A DNA stretch of 64,000 bases from positions 664,324 to 728,323 of the forward strand of contig NZ_KI515774.1 of NCBI RefSeq assembly GCF_000478175.1, written 5' to 3'. Made by a program: the position numbers and the translations under genes. Positions 1 to 11,987 of the stretch are shown here, one piece after another. The notes under the pieces are model-generated. The model did not search any database and was not told where the DNA came from. It worked only from the letters and a program-made list of their open reading frames with translations. How positions within the stretch are numbered: the stretch's first letter is position 1; the number at the start of each line of letters is the position of its first letter. This DNA is from Corynebacterium sp. KPL1814. GTDB taxonomy: Bacteria; Actinomycetota; Actinomycetes; Mycobacteriales; Mycobacteriaceae.

Positions 1-25
1 CCGCGCAGATAAGGGGAACGCACTC

Positions 26-982
26 ATGAAACACCTCATCGATAGCGCGGAACTATCCCGCGCAGAGATCATTGGCCTGCTGGATGAGGCCGATCGCTTC
101 CGCGAGGCGCTCGATGGCCGCGAGGTCAAAAAACTGCCTACGCTGCGCGGGCGCACGATTTATACGCTCTTTTATGAAAACTCCACGCGCACGCGCTCGT
201 CCTTTGAAACTGCCGGCAAGTGGATGTCCGCTGACGTTATCAACCTCTCGGCATCGACCTCGTCCGTGAAAAAGGGCGAGTCCCTCAAAGATACGGGCCT
301 GACCCTAGCGGCCATCGGTGCCGATGCCATCATCATGCGCCACCCCTCTTCCGGTGCGCCGCAACAGCTGGCCCAGTGGGTGGACCCGGATGGCAACGGC
401 CCTGCAGTGATCAACGCCGGCGACGGTGCGCACCAGCACCCGACGCAGGCCTTGCTCGATGCCGTCACGATGCGCCAGCGCTTGGGCCTGCGCGGCGATC
501 ATGGCTTCGAGGGCCTGAAGGTCAAGATTGTGGGCGATTGCCTGCACTCGCGCGTGGTGCGCTCCAACGTGGATCTCCTGCACACCTTGGGTGCGGAGGT
601 CACCCTCGTGGGGCCTGCGACCTTGATGCCGTGGGGCGTGGATAAGTGGCCGGTGCGCGTGTCCTATGACTTTGATGCAGAGCTTGCGGATGCCGATGTG
701 GTGATGATGTTGCGCGTGCAGCAAGAGCGCATGGACGGCGGCTTCTTCCCGTCCCACCGCGAGTACGCGCAGCTCTTTGGGCTCTCGCAGCAGCGCGCCG
801 CGGCGCTGCACAAGGACGCCATCGTCATGCACCCGGGTCCCATGTTGCGCGGCATGGAGATCAACTACGCCGTGGCCGATATGGATAAAACCACGGTATT
901 GCAGCAGGTCAATAACGGTGTCCACATGCGCATGGCAGTGCTTTTTACGCTGCTGACCAATGGCGATAACGCCGGTATTTAA
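26..982 (+). CDS. pyrB: Aspartate carbamoyltransferase catalytic chain
   Basis: Transfers the carbamoyl group of carbamoyl phosphate to aspartate, the committed step of pyrimidine synthesis in the cytoplasm. The 318-residue protein has the family length. The carbamoyl-phosphate loop STRTRSSFE sits at residues 53-61 and the HPTQ motif at 138-141. The ATG at 26 follows a clear ribosome binding site (AAGGGGA, 11-17), which fixes the start. It is the first of five co-directional pyr genes, with pyrC 37 bp downstream, so one operon is likely. In C. glutamicum pyrR lies just upstream of pyrB; that part is outside this window, so any attenuator cannot be judged. No regulatory-chain (pyrI) gene is seen, as expected for actinobacteria. 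Confidence 0.97.
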   Translation: MKHLIDSAELSRAEIIGLLDEADRFREALDGREVKKLPTLRGRTIYTLFYENSTRTRSSFETAGKWMSADVINLSASTSSVKKGESLKDTGLTLAAIGADAIIMRHPSSGAPQQLAQWVDPDGNGPAVINAGDGAHQHPTQALLDAVTMRQRLGLRGDHGFEGLKVKIVGDCLHSRVVRSNVDLLHTLGAEVTLVGPATLMPWGVDKWPVRVSYDFDAELADADVVMMLRVQQERMDGGFFPSHREYAQLFGLSQQRAAALHKDAIVMHPGPMLRGMEINYAVADMDKTTVLQQVNNGVHMRMAVLFTLLTNGDNAGI

Positions 983-1019
983 ATCGGGCAGAGCATAAGC
1001 CACGTAAAAGGGAGAGAAA

Positions 1020-2357
1020 ATGACCACGTACCCAGCTACCGGCCGGCTGTCCGCACCGGCCGAGAACCCACTACTGATTAAGAATATTCGCCCGTACGGG
1101 GAAGGCGAGCCTACCAACGTCCTCGTTCGCGGCGGCGTTATTGACGCCATCGGCCCCGAGGTGCAGGCAGACGGCGCCGAGACCATCGACGGCGGCGGCA
1201 ACGTGCTGCTGCCAGGCCTGGTTGACATGCACGTTCATCTGCGCGAGCCAGGCCGCGAGGACACCGAGACCATCGAGTCCGGTTCCAAGGCCGCGGCCAA
1301 GGGCGGGTTTACCGCGGTGTTTACCATGGCTAATACCACGCCGGTCACGGATCAGCCCATCATCGCCGAATCTGTGTGGGCAAAGTCTCAGGCGCTGGGG
1401 CTATGCGATGTCCACCCGGTCGGCTCCATCACCAAGGGCCTAGAAGGCAAATCCTTGACGGAGTTCGGCATGATGGCGCGCAGCGACGCCAAGGTGCGCA
1501 TGTTCTCTGATGACGGCAAGTGCGTGCAAAACCCACAGCTCATGCGCCGCGCGCTGGAATACGCCAAGGGCATGGACGTGCTACTGGCCCAGCACGCCGA
1601 GGATGACCGCATGACCGGTGGGTCTTCTGCCCACGAGGGCGAAAACGCCGCACGGTTGGGCCTGCGCGGCTGGCCGCGCGTTGCGGAGGAATCCATCGTT
1701 GCCCGCGACGCCCTGCTCGCCCGCGATTACGGTAACCGCGTACACATCTGCCACGCGTCCACGCAGGGCACGGTGGAGCTCCTGCAGTGGGCGAAAGAGC
1801 ACGATATTCCGCTTACCGCAGAGGTCACCCCGCACCACCTTCTTATGACCGATGACAAGCTGCGCACCTATGACGGCCTCTTCCGCGTGAACCCGCCGCT
1901 GCGCGAACAGCGCGATACGCAGGCGCTGCGCCAGGCGCTTCTCGATGGCACCATTGACTGCGTCGCGACCGACCACGCGCCGCACGGCTCCGAAGACAAG
2001 TGCGTGGAATTCGAAAATGCGCGCCCCGGAATGCTGGGGTTGGAGTCCTCGCTGGCGGTCATCGCCAAGCTCTTTGTGGAAACTGGCCTGGCGGACTGGC
2101 GCTTTATTGCCCGCGTCATGTCCGAGCGCCCCGCCGAGATCACCCGCTTGCCGGGCCACGGTCGCCCCTTGGAAGTAGGGGAGCCAGCCAACTTAACCAT
2201 CGTTGACCCGCAACACCACTGGGTATCCGATTCCGCGCAGCTCGCATCCAAGTCCCAGAACAACCCGTATGCGGGCGAGGAATTTGGTGCGCGAGTTACC
2301 CACACCATCTTGCGCGGCTCGGTAACGTTCGATCTGAACGCCGCAACCCATGACTAA
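1020..2357 (+). CDS. pyrC: Dihydroorotase
   Basis: Cyclises carbamoyl aspartate to dihydroorotate, third step of pyrimidine synthesis. The 445 residues fit the class I amidohydrolase type. The metal-binding HVH at residues 71-73 is followed by LREPG, and the second signature TDHAPHG lies at about 316-322. A beta-sandwich N-terminal strand region (residues 14-60) precedes the barrel. The ATG at 1020 has GGGAGAG just upstream. It sits between pyrB and carA with short gaps and no terminator, so it is most likely co-transcribed with them. Confidence 0.97.
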   Translation: MTTYPATGRLSAPAENPLLIKNIRPYGEGEPTNVLVRGGVIDAIGPEVQADGAETIDGGGNVLLPGLVDMHVHLREPGREDTETIESGSKAAAKGGFTAVFTMANTTPVTDQPIIAESVWAKSQALGLCDVHPVGSITKGLEGKSLTEFGMMARSDAKVRMFSDDGKCVQNPQLMRRALEYAKGMDVLLAQHAEDDRMTGGSSAHEGENAARLGLRGWPRVAEESIVARDALLARDYGNRVHICHASTQGTVELLQWAKEHDIPLTAEVTPHHLLMTDDKLRTYDGLFRVNPPLREQRDTQALRQALLDGTIDCVATDHAPHGSEDKCVEFENARPGMLGLESSLAVIAKLFVETGLADWRFIARVMSERPAEITRLPGHGRPLEVGEPANLTIVDPQHHWVSDSAQLASKSQNNPYAGEEFGARVTHTILRGSVTFDLNAATHD

Positions 2358-2399
2358 CCTTGCACACAGCACCCAATCAAGGCACAGAAAGGCCACGAC

Positions 2400-3560
2400 G
2401 TGACTGATAAAACCCCGGCAATCCTCGTCCTTGCGGATGGGCGTACCTTCCGTGGCTACGGCTTCGGCGCTACCGGCACCACCCTCGGTGAGGCCGTATT
2501 TACCACCGCGATGACCGGTTACCAGGAAACGATGACGGATCCGTCCTACCACCGCCAGATCGTCGTTTCCGCAGCCCCGCACATTGGCAATACCGGCTGG
2601 AACGATGAGGACAACGAGTCCCACGGCAATAATATCTGGGTCGCAGGCCTGGTTATCCGCGATCTGTCCCGCCGCGTATCCAGCTGGCGCGCAGAGCGCA
2701 GCTTGAGCGAAGAAATGCGGGCGCAAGGCGTCATCGGCATTCGCGGCATCGATACCCGGACCCTGGTGCGCCACCTGCGCAATTACGGTTCCATCTCCGC
2801 GGGACTCTTCTCCGGTGAGGCCGCCACTCGGCCCGTCGAGGAACTCCTCGAGGAGGTAAAGAGCCAATCCTCCATGGAAGGCGCGGATCTTGCCGCCGAG
2901 GTATCCACCGATAAGCCCTATGTTGTTGAGGCCCAAGGAGAAAAGAAGCACACCATCGTCGCCTTTGACATGGGCGTGAAATCCGCAACGCCGCGTTACC
3001 TTTCCCAGCGCGGCATCGAGACCATCGTGGTACCGTCTACCACCACCTTTGCAGAAGTCCAGTCCTATAACCCGGATGGCGTCTTCGTCTCCAACGGCCC
3101 AGGTGACCCAGCTACCGCCGATGACACCGTTGCCACCATCAAAAAGGTGCTCGCGGCGGACATCCCGTTCTTTGGCATCTGCTTTGGCAACCAGCTGCTC
3201 GGGCGCGCGCTGGGCCTAGACACCTACAAGATGAAGTTCGGCCACCGCGGCATCAACGTCCCGGTACGCAACCTGCTCACCGGAAAGATCGATATCACCT
3301 CCCAAAACCACGGCTTCGCACTGAAAGCCCCAGATAACTACGACCTGACTGGTAAGGACGCCGAATTCGCCTCGGACTTCGGTCCGGCCCACATCACGCA
3401 CATCTGCTTGAACGATGACACGGTCGAGGGCGTCGCCCTGCGCAATGGCATGGCCTTTTCGGTGCAGTACCACCCGGAATCCGCCGCCGGCCCGCACGAT
3501 GCCAACCCGCTCTTTGATCAATTCTTAGAGCTCATGGCCAACCACACCGCGAAAAAGTAG
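2400..3560 (+). CDS. carA: Carbamoyl-phosphate synthase small subunit
   Basis: Glutamine amidotransferase subunit that supplies ammonia to CarB for carbamoyl phosphate, used by both pyrimidine and arginine synthesis. 386 residues. The N-terminal CPSase small-chain domain covers about residues 8-140; the class I amidotransferase domain follows, with the nucleophile in FGICFGNQ (Cys about 261) and the HPE triad motif at about 358. The start is GTG at 2400, preceded by AGAAAGG at 2387-2393. carB begins 25 bp downstream, so the two subunits are made from one message. Confidence 0.97.
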   Translation: MTDKTPAILVLADGRTFRGYGFGATGTTLGEAVFTTAMTGYQETMTDPSYHRQIVVSAAPHIGNTGWNDEDNESHGNNIWVAGLVIRDLSRRVSSWRAERSLSEEMRAQGVIGIRGIDTRTLVRHLRNYGSISAGLFSGEAATRPVEELLEEVKSQSSMEGADLAAEVSTDKPYVVEAQGEKKHTIVAFDMGVKSATPRYLSQRGIETIVVPSTTTFAEVQSYNPDGVFVSNGPGDPATADDTVATIKKVLAADIPFFGICFGNQLLGRALGLDTYKMKFGHRGINVPVRNLLTGKIDITSQNHGFALKAPDNYDLTGKDAEFASDFGPAHITHICLNDDTVEGVALRNGMAFSVQYHPESAAGPHDANPLFDQFLELMANHTAKK

Positions 3561-3585
3561 TCACCCAGGAAAAGGAAGAAATATT

Positions 3586-6910
<3,325 letters not shown>

Positions 6911-6927
<17 letters not shown>

Positions 6928-7750
6928 AACCTTTGGCCAGCGCCTAGAGGACGCCGGCCGCGAACGAGGTCGCCTGTGTGTAGGCATCGACCCGCACCCG
7001 TACCTCTTAGAGCAATGGGGGTTGGATAATTCACCAGAAGGCCTGCGCACCTTCAGCATGCGCTGCGTCGAGGCCTTCGCGGATTCCGCAGCCTTGGTAA
7101 AACCGCAGGTGGCTTTCTTCGAGCGCTTCGGAGCCGCAGGCTTTGTGGTCTTGGAAGAAACGCTGGCCGGTTTGCGCGAGGCAGGATGCCTGACGGTGGC
7201 GGATGCCAAGCGCGGTGATATCGGCTCCACCATGGAAGGCTATGGCGATGCCTGGCTAGGGGAGACCTCGCCCCTGCGCGCTGATTCGGTGACACTTTCG
7301 CCGTACCTCGGTGTTGGGGCGTTGGGCGCGGCTATTGCCACGGCGCAAGAAAACAACCGCGGTGTATTCGTCCTCGCGGCTACCTCTAATCCGGAGGCGC
7401 GCGCCATTCAGGCAGTGCCCGCGGGCACTGCGGATTCGATTGCCCAGGCGGTCGTGGACGAGTGCGCCGCCTTCAATGCCTCGGCGAAAGAGGCCGGTGT
7501 TGCTGGAAGGGTCGGCGTTGTGGTGGGCGCGACCGTGGATAATCCGCCCCGATTGGACTCGCTTAATGGCCCGGTGCTGCTTCCCGGCGTCGGTGCCCAG
7601 GGGGCGGGCCCCGAGCAGGTGCACGCCATTGTGTCTCAGTGCCCGCAGCTGGGCTTTGCGAATGTCTCGCGCGCCGTCCTGCAGCGCGGTCCTCAGGTCG
7701 ATGACCTGCGCAAAGCGGTGATCGATACCGCAGACCAATTCCGGGATTAG
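6911..7750 (+). CDS. pyrF: Orotidine 5'-phosphate decarboxylase (type 2)
   Basis: Decarboxylates OMP to UMP, last step of the pathway. The predicted 279 residues match the larger actinobacterial type 2 enzyme. The catalytic D-A-K-R-G-D-I-G motif starts near residue 98. The frame is open from 6875, but ATG 6911 is chosen because the protein then starts [10 protein letters not shown] as in the family and GGAGCTTGAG lies just before it; this start overlaps carB by 17 bp. pyrD and pyrE are not in this cluster. Confidence 0.95.
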
Positions 7751-7754
7751 AACA

Positions 7755-7786
7755 CGCGGCGGGGTCGATTAACGGCCGCGCCGTTT
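7755..7786 (+). terminator. Possible terminator after pyrF
   Basis: CGCGGC (7755-7760) pairs with GCCGCG (7775-7780) over a 14-nt loop and is followed by CCGTTT, right after the pyrF stop codon. The stem is short and the T-run is only three bases, so this is a weak call. Confidence 0.35.
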
Positions 7787-7876
7787 ACCTGGTATTTTGG
7801 TCTAAGCATGTGCGTTGACGTGCTAAAACGAGTGGCCCATTTGGGCTGTTGATCGTCATCGTGTCACTAGCGGTGC

Positions 7877-7885
7877 TAGGATAAT
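7877..7885 (+). promoter_or_regulatory. Possible -10 region of mihF
   Basis: TAGGATAAT contains two overlapping TANNNT/GATAAT-type hexamers, in a 259-bp gap between pyrF and mihF. If used, it leaves a leader of about 120 nt before mihF. No convincing -35 box at 17 bp was found. Confidence 0.4.
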
Positions 7886-7954
7886 CAGAAGTCGGTGTGC
7901 TCGAAGGTTCAGGGTAACTTTCCGCGGTATTTACATCGCGTTTGGCAACCGGAG

Positions 7955-7973
7955 TCTGGTACCCAGTGCCAGA
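7955..7973 (+). promoter_or_regulatory. Hairpin in the mihF leader
   Basis: TCTGGTAC (7955-7962) and GTGCCAGA (7966-7973) form an 8-bp stem with one T-G wobble and the 3-nt loop CCA, ending 24 bp before the mihF ribosome binding site. It has no T-run, so it is more likely a leader structure than a terminator. Confidence 0.4.
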
Positions 7974-8009
7974 AGTAATAGAACCAATCTAATGAATCGG
8001 AGGAAACTC

Positions 8010-8333
8010 GTGGCCCTTCCAAAGTTGACTGATGAGCAGCGTAAGGAAGCTCTCGCAAAGGCCGCTGAGGCCCGCAAGGCTCGCGCTGAGCTCAAGGCTG
8101 CGCTTAAGCGCGGCGAGACCGACCTAAAGGACGTGCTGGAAAAGGCTGAGACCGATGAGATCATCGGCAAGACCAAGGTTTCTGCACTCCTCGAGGCTCT
8201 GCCTAAGGTTGGCAAGGTCAAGGCCAAGGAAATCATGGAAGATCTGGAGATTGCACAGACCCGCCGCCTGCGCGGTCTGGGTGAGCGCCAGCGTCGTGCT
8301 CTTCTTGAGCGCTTCGGTTACGACGACGAATAA
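8010..8333 (+). CDS. mihF: Actinobacterial integration host factor mIHF
   Basis: Small nucleoid-associated protein of actinobacteria; its homologues bind DNA through a helix-two-turn-helix and shape the chromosome. The call rests on the strongly conserved sequence: start [10 protein letters not shown], middle [20 protein letters not shown] and end [14 protein letters not shown] 8010 is preferred over an in-frame ATG at 7992 because CGGAGGA at 7998-8004 is correctly spaced for it and the protein then starts [10 protein letters not shown], giving 107 residues. Frequent AAG/CTC codons suggest high expression. gmk begins 8 bp downstream, an arrangement conserved in the genus. Confidence 0.95.
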   Translation: MALPKLTDEQRKEALAKAAEARKARAELKAALKRGETDLKDVLEKAETDEIIGKTKVSALLEALPKVGKVKAKEIMEDLEIAQTRRLRGLGERQRRALLERFGYDDE

Positions 8334-8341
8334 TCACGTCC

Positions 8342-8911
8342 ATGGCTGACGCAACTGCTCGCGGTCGCCTCGTCGTGTTGGCGGGTCCCTCCGCAGTGGG
8401 TAAATCCACCGTAGTGTCGCGTCTACGACATGACGTCGAGGGGCTGTATTTCAGCGTGTCTATGACTACGCGCCAGCCCCGCCCCGGGGAAAAAGACGGC
8501 GTGGATTATTTCTTCGTCACCCCTGAGGCTTTTCAAGAACGCATTGATGCCGGTGAGATGCTCGAATGGGCAGATATTCACGGCGGATTGCAGCGTTCTG
8601 GAACACCTGCCCGTCCCGTAGAAGAGGCTTTGGAAGCAGGGCGCCCGGTTCTCGTCGAGGTTGACCTGGCCGGTGCGCGTAGCGTCCGGAAGGCCCTTCC
8701 GGAAGCGGACTTGGTATTCCTGGCCCCTCCTTCCTGGGAGGTGTTGGTAGAGCGCCTGACCGGTCGCGGTACCGAACCACAAGACGTCATCGATCGTAGG
8801 TTGCACACTGCGTATGAGGAACTAGCTGCACAGGATGAGTTTGATCACGTTGTGGTCAATGAAAACCTAGATGAGGCAGTCGCCGCCATTAGTGATATCC
8901 TGCGAGGATAG
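8342..8911 (+). CDS. gmk: Guanylate kinase
   Basis: Phosphorylates GMP to GDP. 189 residues, the usual length for the family. The P-loop GPSAVGKST lies at residues 15-23 and the GMP-binding part includes [13 protein letters not shown] (about 36-50). The ATG at 8342 follows the mihF stop by only 8 bp, so translation probably continues from that message. rpoZ follows 34-40 bp downstream. Confidence 0.96.
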   Translation: MADATARGRLVVLAGPSAVGKSTVVSRLRHDVEGLYFSVSMTTRQPRPGEKDGVDYFFVTPEAFQERIDAGEMLEWADIHGGLQRSGTPARPVEEALEAGRPVLVEVDLAGARSVRKALPEADLVFLAPPSWEVLVERLTGRGTEPQDVIDRRLHTAYEELAAQDEFDHVVVNENLDEAVAAISDILRG

Positions 8912-8951
8912 ATTCTTCCTTTGACCATCTTCAACCAATGTAAAGGTGCAT

Positions 8952-9254
8952 GTGACTAACGTGACCACCCCTTCTAACACTGAATCCGCAAAGTCGGAAC
9001 CGGTATTTGATGATCCGATTGGTATTACTGACCCGCCAATCGATGAGCTGTTGGACAAGGTTTCTTCCAAGTACGCCTTGGTAATTTTCGCTGCCAAGCG
9101 TGCGCGCCAGATCAATAGCTACTACCAAGAGCAAGATGAAGGCGTCTTTGAGTTCGTGGGCCCGCTGGTTAACCCAGAACCCGGCGAGAAGCCACTGTCC
9201 ATCGCGCTGCGCGAAATCGACGCAGGCCTGTTGGACCACGAGGAAGGCAAGTAA
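8952..9254 (+). CDS. rpoZ: DNA-directed RNA polymerase omega subunit
   Basis: Smallest core subunit, aids assembly of beta prime. The Rpb6/omega signature is visible: [20 protein letters not shown] followed by [12 protein letters not shown]. Two GTG starts are possible, 8946 and 8952. I chose 8952 because AAAGG at 8942-8946 is then at normal spacing and would overlap the start codon otherwise; the protein is 100 residues. The position gmk-rpoZ-coaBC is the standard actinobacterial order and supports the call. Confidence 0.93.
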   Translation: MTNVTTPSNTESAKSEPVFDDPIGITDPPIDELLDKVSSKYALVIFAAKRARQINSYYQEQDEGVFEFVGPLVNPEPGEKPLSIALREIDAGLLDHEEGK

Positions 9255-9257
9255 GTA

Positions 9258-9275
9258 GCGCGCGCTTTCGCGTGC
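9258..9275 (+). terminator. Possible terminator after rpoZ
   Basis: GCGCGCG pairs with CGCGTGC (one G-T wobble) over a CTTT loop immediately after the rpoZ stop. No T-run follows. Confidence 0.4.
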
Positions 9276-9294
9276 GCACCTTGTGCCTCATTTC

Positions 9295-9366
9295 AGCCCC
9301 GTCCGGCTAATCCCCAATGGTTTCACTTTTGTGGAACTAACGTGGTGGCCGGGCGGGGCTCTTGTC
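9295..9366 (+). terminator. Long-armed inverted repeat before coaBC, probable terminator
   Basis: AGCCCCGTCCGGC (9295-9307) and GCCGGGCGGGGCT (9348-9360) form a 13-bp stem with one T-G wobble over a 40-nt loop, followed by CTTGTC. It separates the gmk-rpoZ message from coaBC, which has its own -10 downstream. Confidence 0.5.
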
Positions 9367-9378
9367 ATGCCTGCACGG

Positions 9379-9384
9379 TACGAT
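9379..9384 (+). promoter_or_regulatory. -10 hexamer of coaBC, leaderless type
   Basis: TACGAT ends 8 nt before the GTG at 9393. There is no Shine-Dalgarno sequence before that GTG, so transcription probably begins at the start codon. Confidence 0.55.
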
Positions 9385-9392
9385 TGTGCGAT

Positions 9393-10646
9393 GTGACTGT
9401 TTCAAATTCTCCTCGCAATATCGTGCTGGGCGTTGCCGGTGGCATCGCCGCGTATAAAGCCTGCCACCTAGTGCGCAATTTTAAAGAACACGGCGATAAC
9501 GTCCGCGTCGTTCCTACAGAAAGCGCCTTGAATTTCGTCGGCGCCGCAACATTTGAGGCATTATCCGGAAACCCCGTCTCAACCAGTGTTTTCGAGGCCG
9601 TAGAGGACGTGCAACACGTAGCTGTGGGGCAGCAAGCCGATGCCGTGGTCATCGCCCCTGCCACGGCTGACCTCATTGCGCGTTTGGCTGCGGGACGCGC
9701 CGATGATCTCTTGACCGCGACAGTGCTGGTGGCAACGTGTCCCATCATTGTGGCGCCTGCCATGCACACCGAGATGTGGAATAACCCAGCGACACAATAC
9801 AACGTAAAGACCCTGCGCCGGCGCGGAATTACCGTCATGGAGCCGGCACACGGGCGTCTTACCGGTAAGGACACGGGCGCAGGAAGGCTGCCAGACCCAG
9901 AACAGATCGCAGCCATCGTACGCACCGAACTCGCTGGCTTTCATATCGACCACAGCTGGTCGGGGCTAAAGGTTGTTATCTCCGCCGGTGGCACGCAAGA
10001 GGAATTGGATCCGGTTCGCTATATAGGAAACCGTTCCTCCGGGCGGCAGGGGTTTGCGCTGGCAGAGGTGGCCGCGCACAAGGGTGCGGATGTCACGATT
10101 GTGGCCGGCAATACGGCGGAGTTGCCGGTACCGAGCGGCGCTACAATCCGGAATATCGTGTCCGCGCAAGACCTAGAAACCGCGATGCGCGAGGAATCCC
10201 GCGATGCCGATATCGTCATCATGGCCGCGGCGGTCGCGGACTACCGGCCTGCGAACGTGGCCGAGTCCAAGATGAAAAAGGGCAAAGCGGATGATGTGCT
10301 TGCCGCACTGGAGATGGTGGAAAACCCAGATATTTTGAAGTCTCTCGTGGCAGCCCGCGAGGAGGGTGAGGTGCCGGAGAATTGCGTCATCGTTGGTTTC
10401 GCGGCCGAGACGGGAGATGCTGATTCCTCGGCACTGGAGTATGCCCAAGAAAAGTTTGCGCGCAAGGGGTGCGACGTCCTGATGGCCAATGAGGTTGGCC
10501 GCGGTGTGACCTTTGGCCAGGAAAATAGCGAGGGGTGGATCCTGCGGCGGAATGAGGAACCGCAGCGCGTAGAGCATGGATCTAAGCAGGTCGTCGCGGC
10601 GCAGATTCTCAGCGTCGTGAATGGAATGATTGAACCGGGAAATTAA
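9393..10646 (+). CDS. coaBC: Bifunctional phosphopantothenoylcysteine decarboxylase / phosphopantothenate-cysteine ligase
   Basis: Two consecutive steps of coenzyme A synthesis. The N-terminal flavoprotein decarboxylase (about residues 5-180) has GVAGGIAAYK and the substrate motif PAMHTEMW. The C-terminal ligase (about 190-410) has SAGGTQEELDPVRYIGNRSS and later AAAVADYRP with the KMKKG segment. The frame is open from 9342, but GTG 9393 is used because the FMN-binding fold then begins at the normal distance and a -10 hexamer lies 8 nt upstream. Length is 417 residues, typical of the fusion. Confidence 0.95.
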   Translation: MTVSNSPRNIVLGVAGGIAAYKACHLVRNFKEHGDNVRVVPTESALNFVGAATFEALSGNPVSTSVFEAVEDVQHVAVGQQADAVVIAPATADLIARLAAGRADDLLTATVLVATCPIIVAPAMHTEMWNNPATQYNVKTLRRRGITVMEPAHGRLTGKDTGAGRLPDPEQIAAIVRTELAGFHIDHSWSGLKVVISAGGTQEELDPVRYIGNRSSGRQGFALAEVAAHKGADVTIVAGNTAELPVPSGATIRNIVSAQDLETAMREESRDADIVIMAAAVADYRPANVAESKMKKGKADDVLAALEMVENPDILKSLVAAREEGEVPENCVIVGFAAETGDADSSALEYAQEKFARKGCDVLMANEVGRGVTFGQENSEGWILRRNEEPQRVEHGSKQVVAAQILSVVNGMIEPGN

Positions 10647-10658
10647 ATATTGCGTTTA

Positions 10659-10674
10659 TAGACCGCTTAGTCTA
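10659..10674. promoter_or_regulatory. McbR-type operator of metK
   Basis: TAGAC-CGCTTA-GTCTA is a perfect match to the TAGAC-N6-GTCTA site known for McbR, the TetR-type repressor of methionine and cysteine genes in C. glutamicum, where metK is a reported target. It lies directly upstream of the metK -10 hexamer, so bound repressor would block RNA polymerase. McbR itself is not in the window. Confidence 0.85.
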
Positions 10675-10683
10675 GGGTGGCGA

Positions 10684-10689
10684 TATGAT
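10684..10689 (+). promoter_or_regulatory. -10 hexamer of metK
   Basis: TATGAT, 54 nt before the metK start and 9 bp downstream of the operator. The leader is short and shows no SAM riboswitch features. Confidence 0.55.
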
Positions 10690-10743
10690 GGGTAGGGGCA
10701 GAATGCCTCGGTATCGAATACGTAATAATCAAAGGAAGTTTTT

Positions 10744-11976
10744 GTGACTGATAACGCTGCAGTGGAAGCTCGTCTTTTTACAAGCGAGTCCGTTACTGAG
10801 GGGCACCCAGATAAGATCTGTGACGCCATTTCGGATGCCATCCTGGATGCGCTTTTAGATAAGGATCCGGAGTCTCGCGTCGCCGTGGAAACGCTGGTTA
10901 CCACCGGCCAAGTACACGTCGTGGGCGAAGTTCGCACCAATGCCTACGTGGAAATCCCGGCTCTGGTGCGTGAGACCCTGAAGTCCATCGGCTTTACCTC
11001 TTCCGATGTGGGCTTCGACGGCAATACCTGTGGCGTTAATATCGCCATCGGCGAGCAGTCGCAGGAAATCGGTGCGGGCGTGGATACCTCCACCGAGGCA
11101 CGCGATCAGGGTGCTGATTATGACGAAGAAAATGACACCGCCGGCGCCGGCGACCAGGGCCTGATGTTTGGTTACGCGTCGAATGAAACTGCGGAGTACA
11201 TGCCATTGCCCATCGCCTTGGCACACCGCCTGTCCCGCCGCCTGACTCAGGTGCGCAAAGAGGGCATTGTGGACCACCTGCGCCCGGATGGCAAGACCCA
11301 GGTGACCTTCGCGTATACCGAGGACAATGAGCCGTCTCACCTGGATACGGTCGTCATTTCTACCCAGCACGATCCTGAGGTAGATAGCAAGTGGCTAGAA
11401 ACCCACCTGCGCAGCGAGGTGTTGGAATGGGTTATCAAGGACGCCGGCCTTGATAAGTACTACACCGAGGACACCAACCTCTTGGTCAACCCTTCCGGCT
11501 CCTTCATTTTGGGTGGCCCGATGGGCGATGCAGGCCTTACCGGGCGCAAGATCATCGTGGATACCTACGGTGGCATGGCCCGCCACGGCGGCGGTGCTTT
11601 CTCCGGCAAGGACCCCAGCAAGGTGGACCGCTCTGCGGCCTACGCCATGCGTTGGGTGGCTAAGAATATCGTCGCCGCAGGCCTGGCAGACCGCGCAGAG
11701 GTGCAGGTGGCCTACGCCATCGGTCGCGCCAAGCCGGTCGGCCTATACGTCGAGACGTTCGGCACCGCGAAGCAGAACTTGACCGATGAGCACATCCAAG
11801 CTGCCGTCAATAAGGTCTTTGACCTTCGCCCAGCCGCCATCATCCGCGAATTGGATCTGTTGCGTCCTATCTACGCCCAGACCGCCGCCTACGGTCACTT
11901 CGGTCGCACCGACGTTGACCTGCCTTGGGAGCAGTTGGACCGCGTGGAGGAATTGCGCGCTGCCGCTGGTCTGTAG
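10744..11976 (+). CDS. metK: S-adenosylmethionine synthetase
   Basis: Makes S-adenosylmethionine from methionine and ATP. 410 residues. The signature [14 protein letters not shown] begins at residue 18, and [12 protein letters not shown] (about 137-148) and the glycine-rich [16 protein letters not shown] follow, so all three domains are present. Start GTG 10744, with AAAGGAAG upstream. A perfect McbR-type operator precedes it, which suggests repression when methionine metabolites are plentiful. The stop codon TAG (11974-11976) is also the first half of the -10 hexamer of priA. Confidence 0.97.
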   Translation: MTDNAAVEARLFTSESVTEGHPDKICDAISDAILDALLDKDPESRVAVETLVTTGQVHVVGEVRTNAYVEIPALVRETLKSIGFTSSDVGFDGNTCGVNIAIGEQSQEIGAGVDTSTEARDQGADYDEENDTAGAGDQGLMFGYASNETAEYMPLPIALAHRLSRRLTQVRKEGIVDHLRPDGKTQVTFAYTEDNEPSHLDTVVISTQHDPEVDSKWLETHLRSEVLEWVIKDAGLDKYYTEDTNLLVNPSGSFILGGPMGDAGLTGRKIIVDTYGGMARHGGGAFSGKDPSKVDRSAAYAMRWVAKNIVAAGLADRAEVQVAYAIGRAKPVGLYVETFGTAKQNLTDEHIQAAVNKVFDLRPAAIIRELDLLRPIYAQTAAYGHFGRTDVDLPWEQLDRVEELRAAAGL

Positions 11977-11979
11977 AAT
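11974..11979 (+). promoter_or_regulatory. -10 hexamer of priA, overlapping the metK stop codon
   Basis: TAGAAT; its first three bases are the metK stop. The gap to the priA ATG at 11988 is 8 nt and there is no ribosome binding site, so a leaderless priA transcript is likely. TTGCGC at 11953-11958 could be a weak -35 at 15 bp. Confidence 0.6.
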
Positions 11980-11987
11980 ATGGGCTT

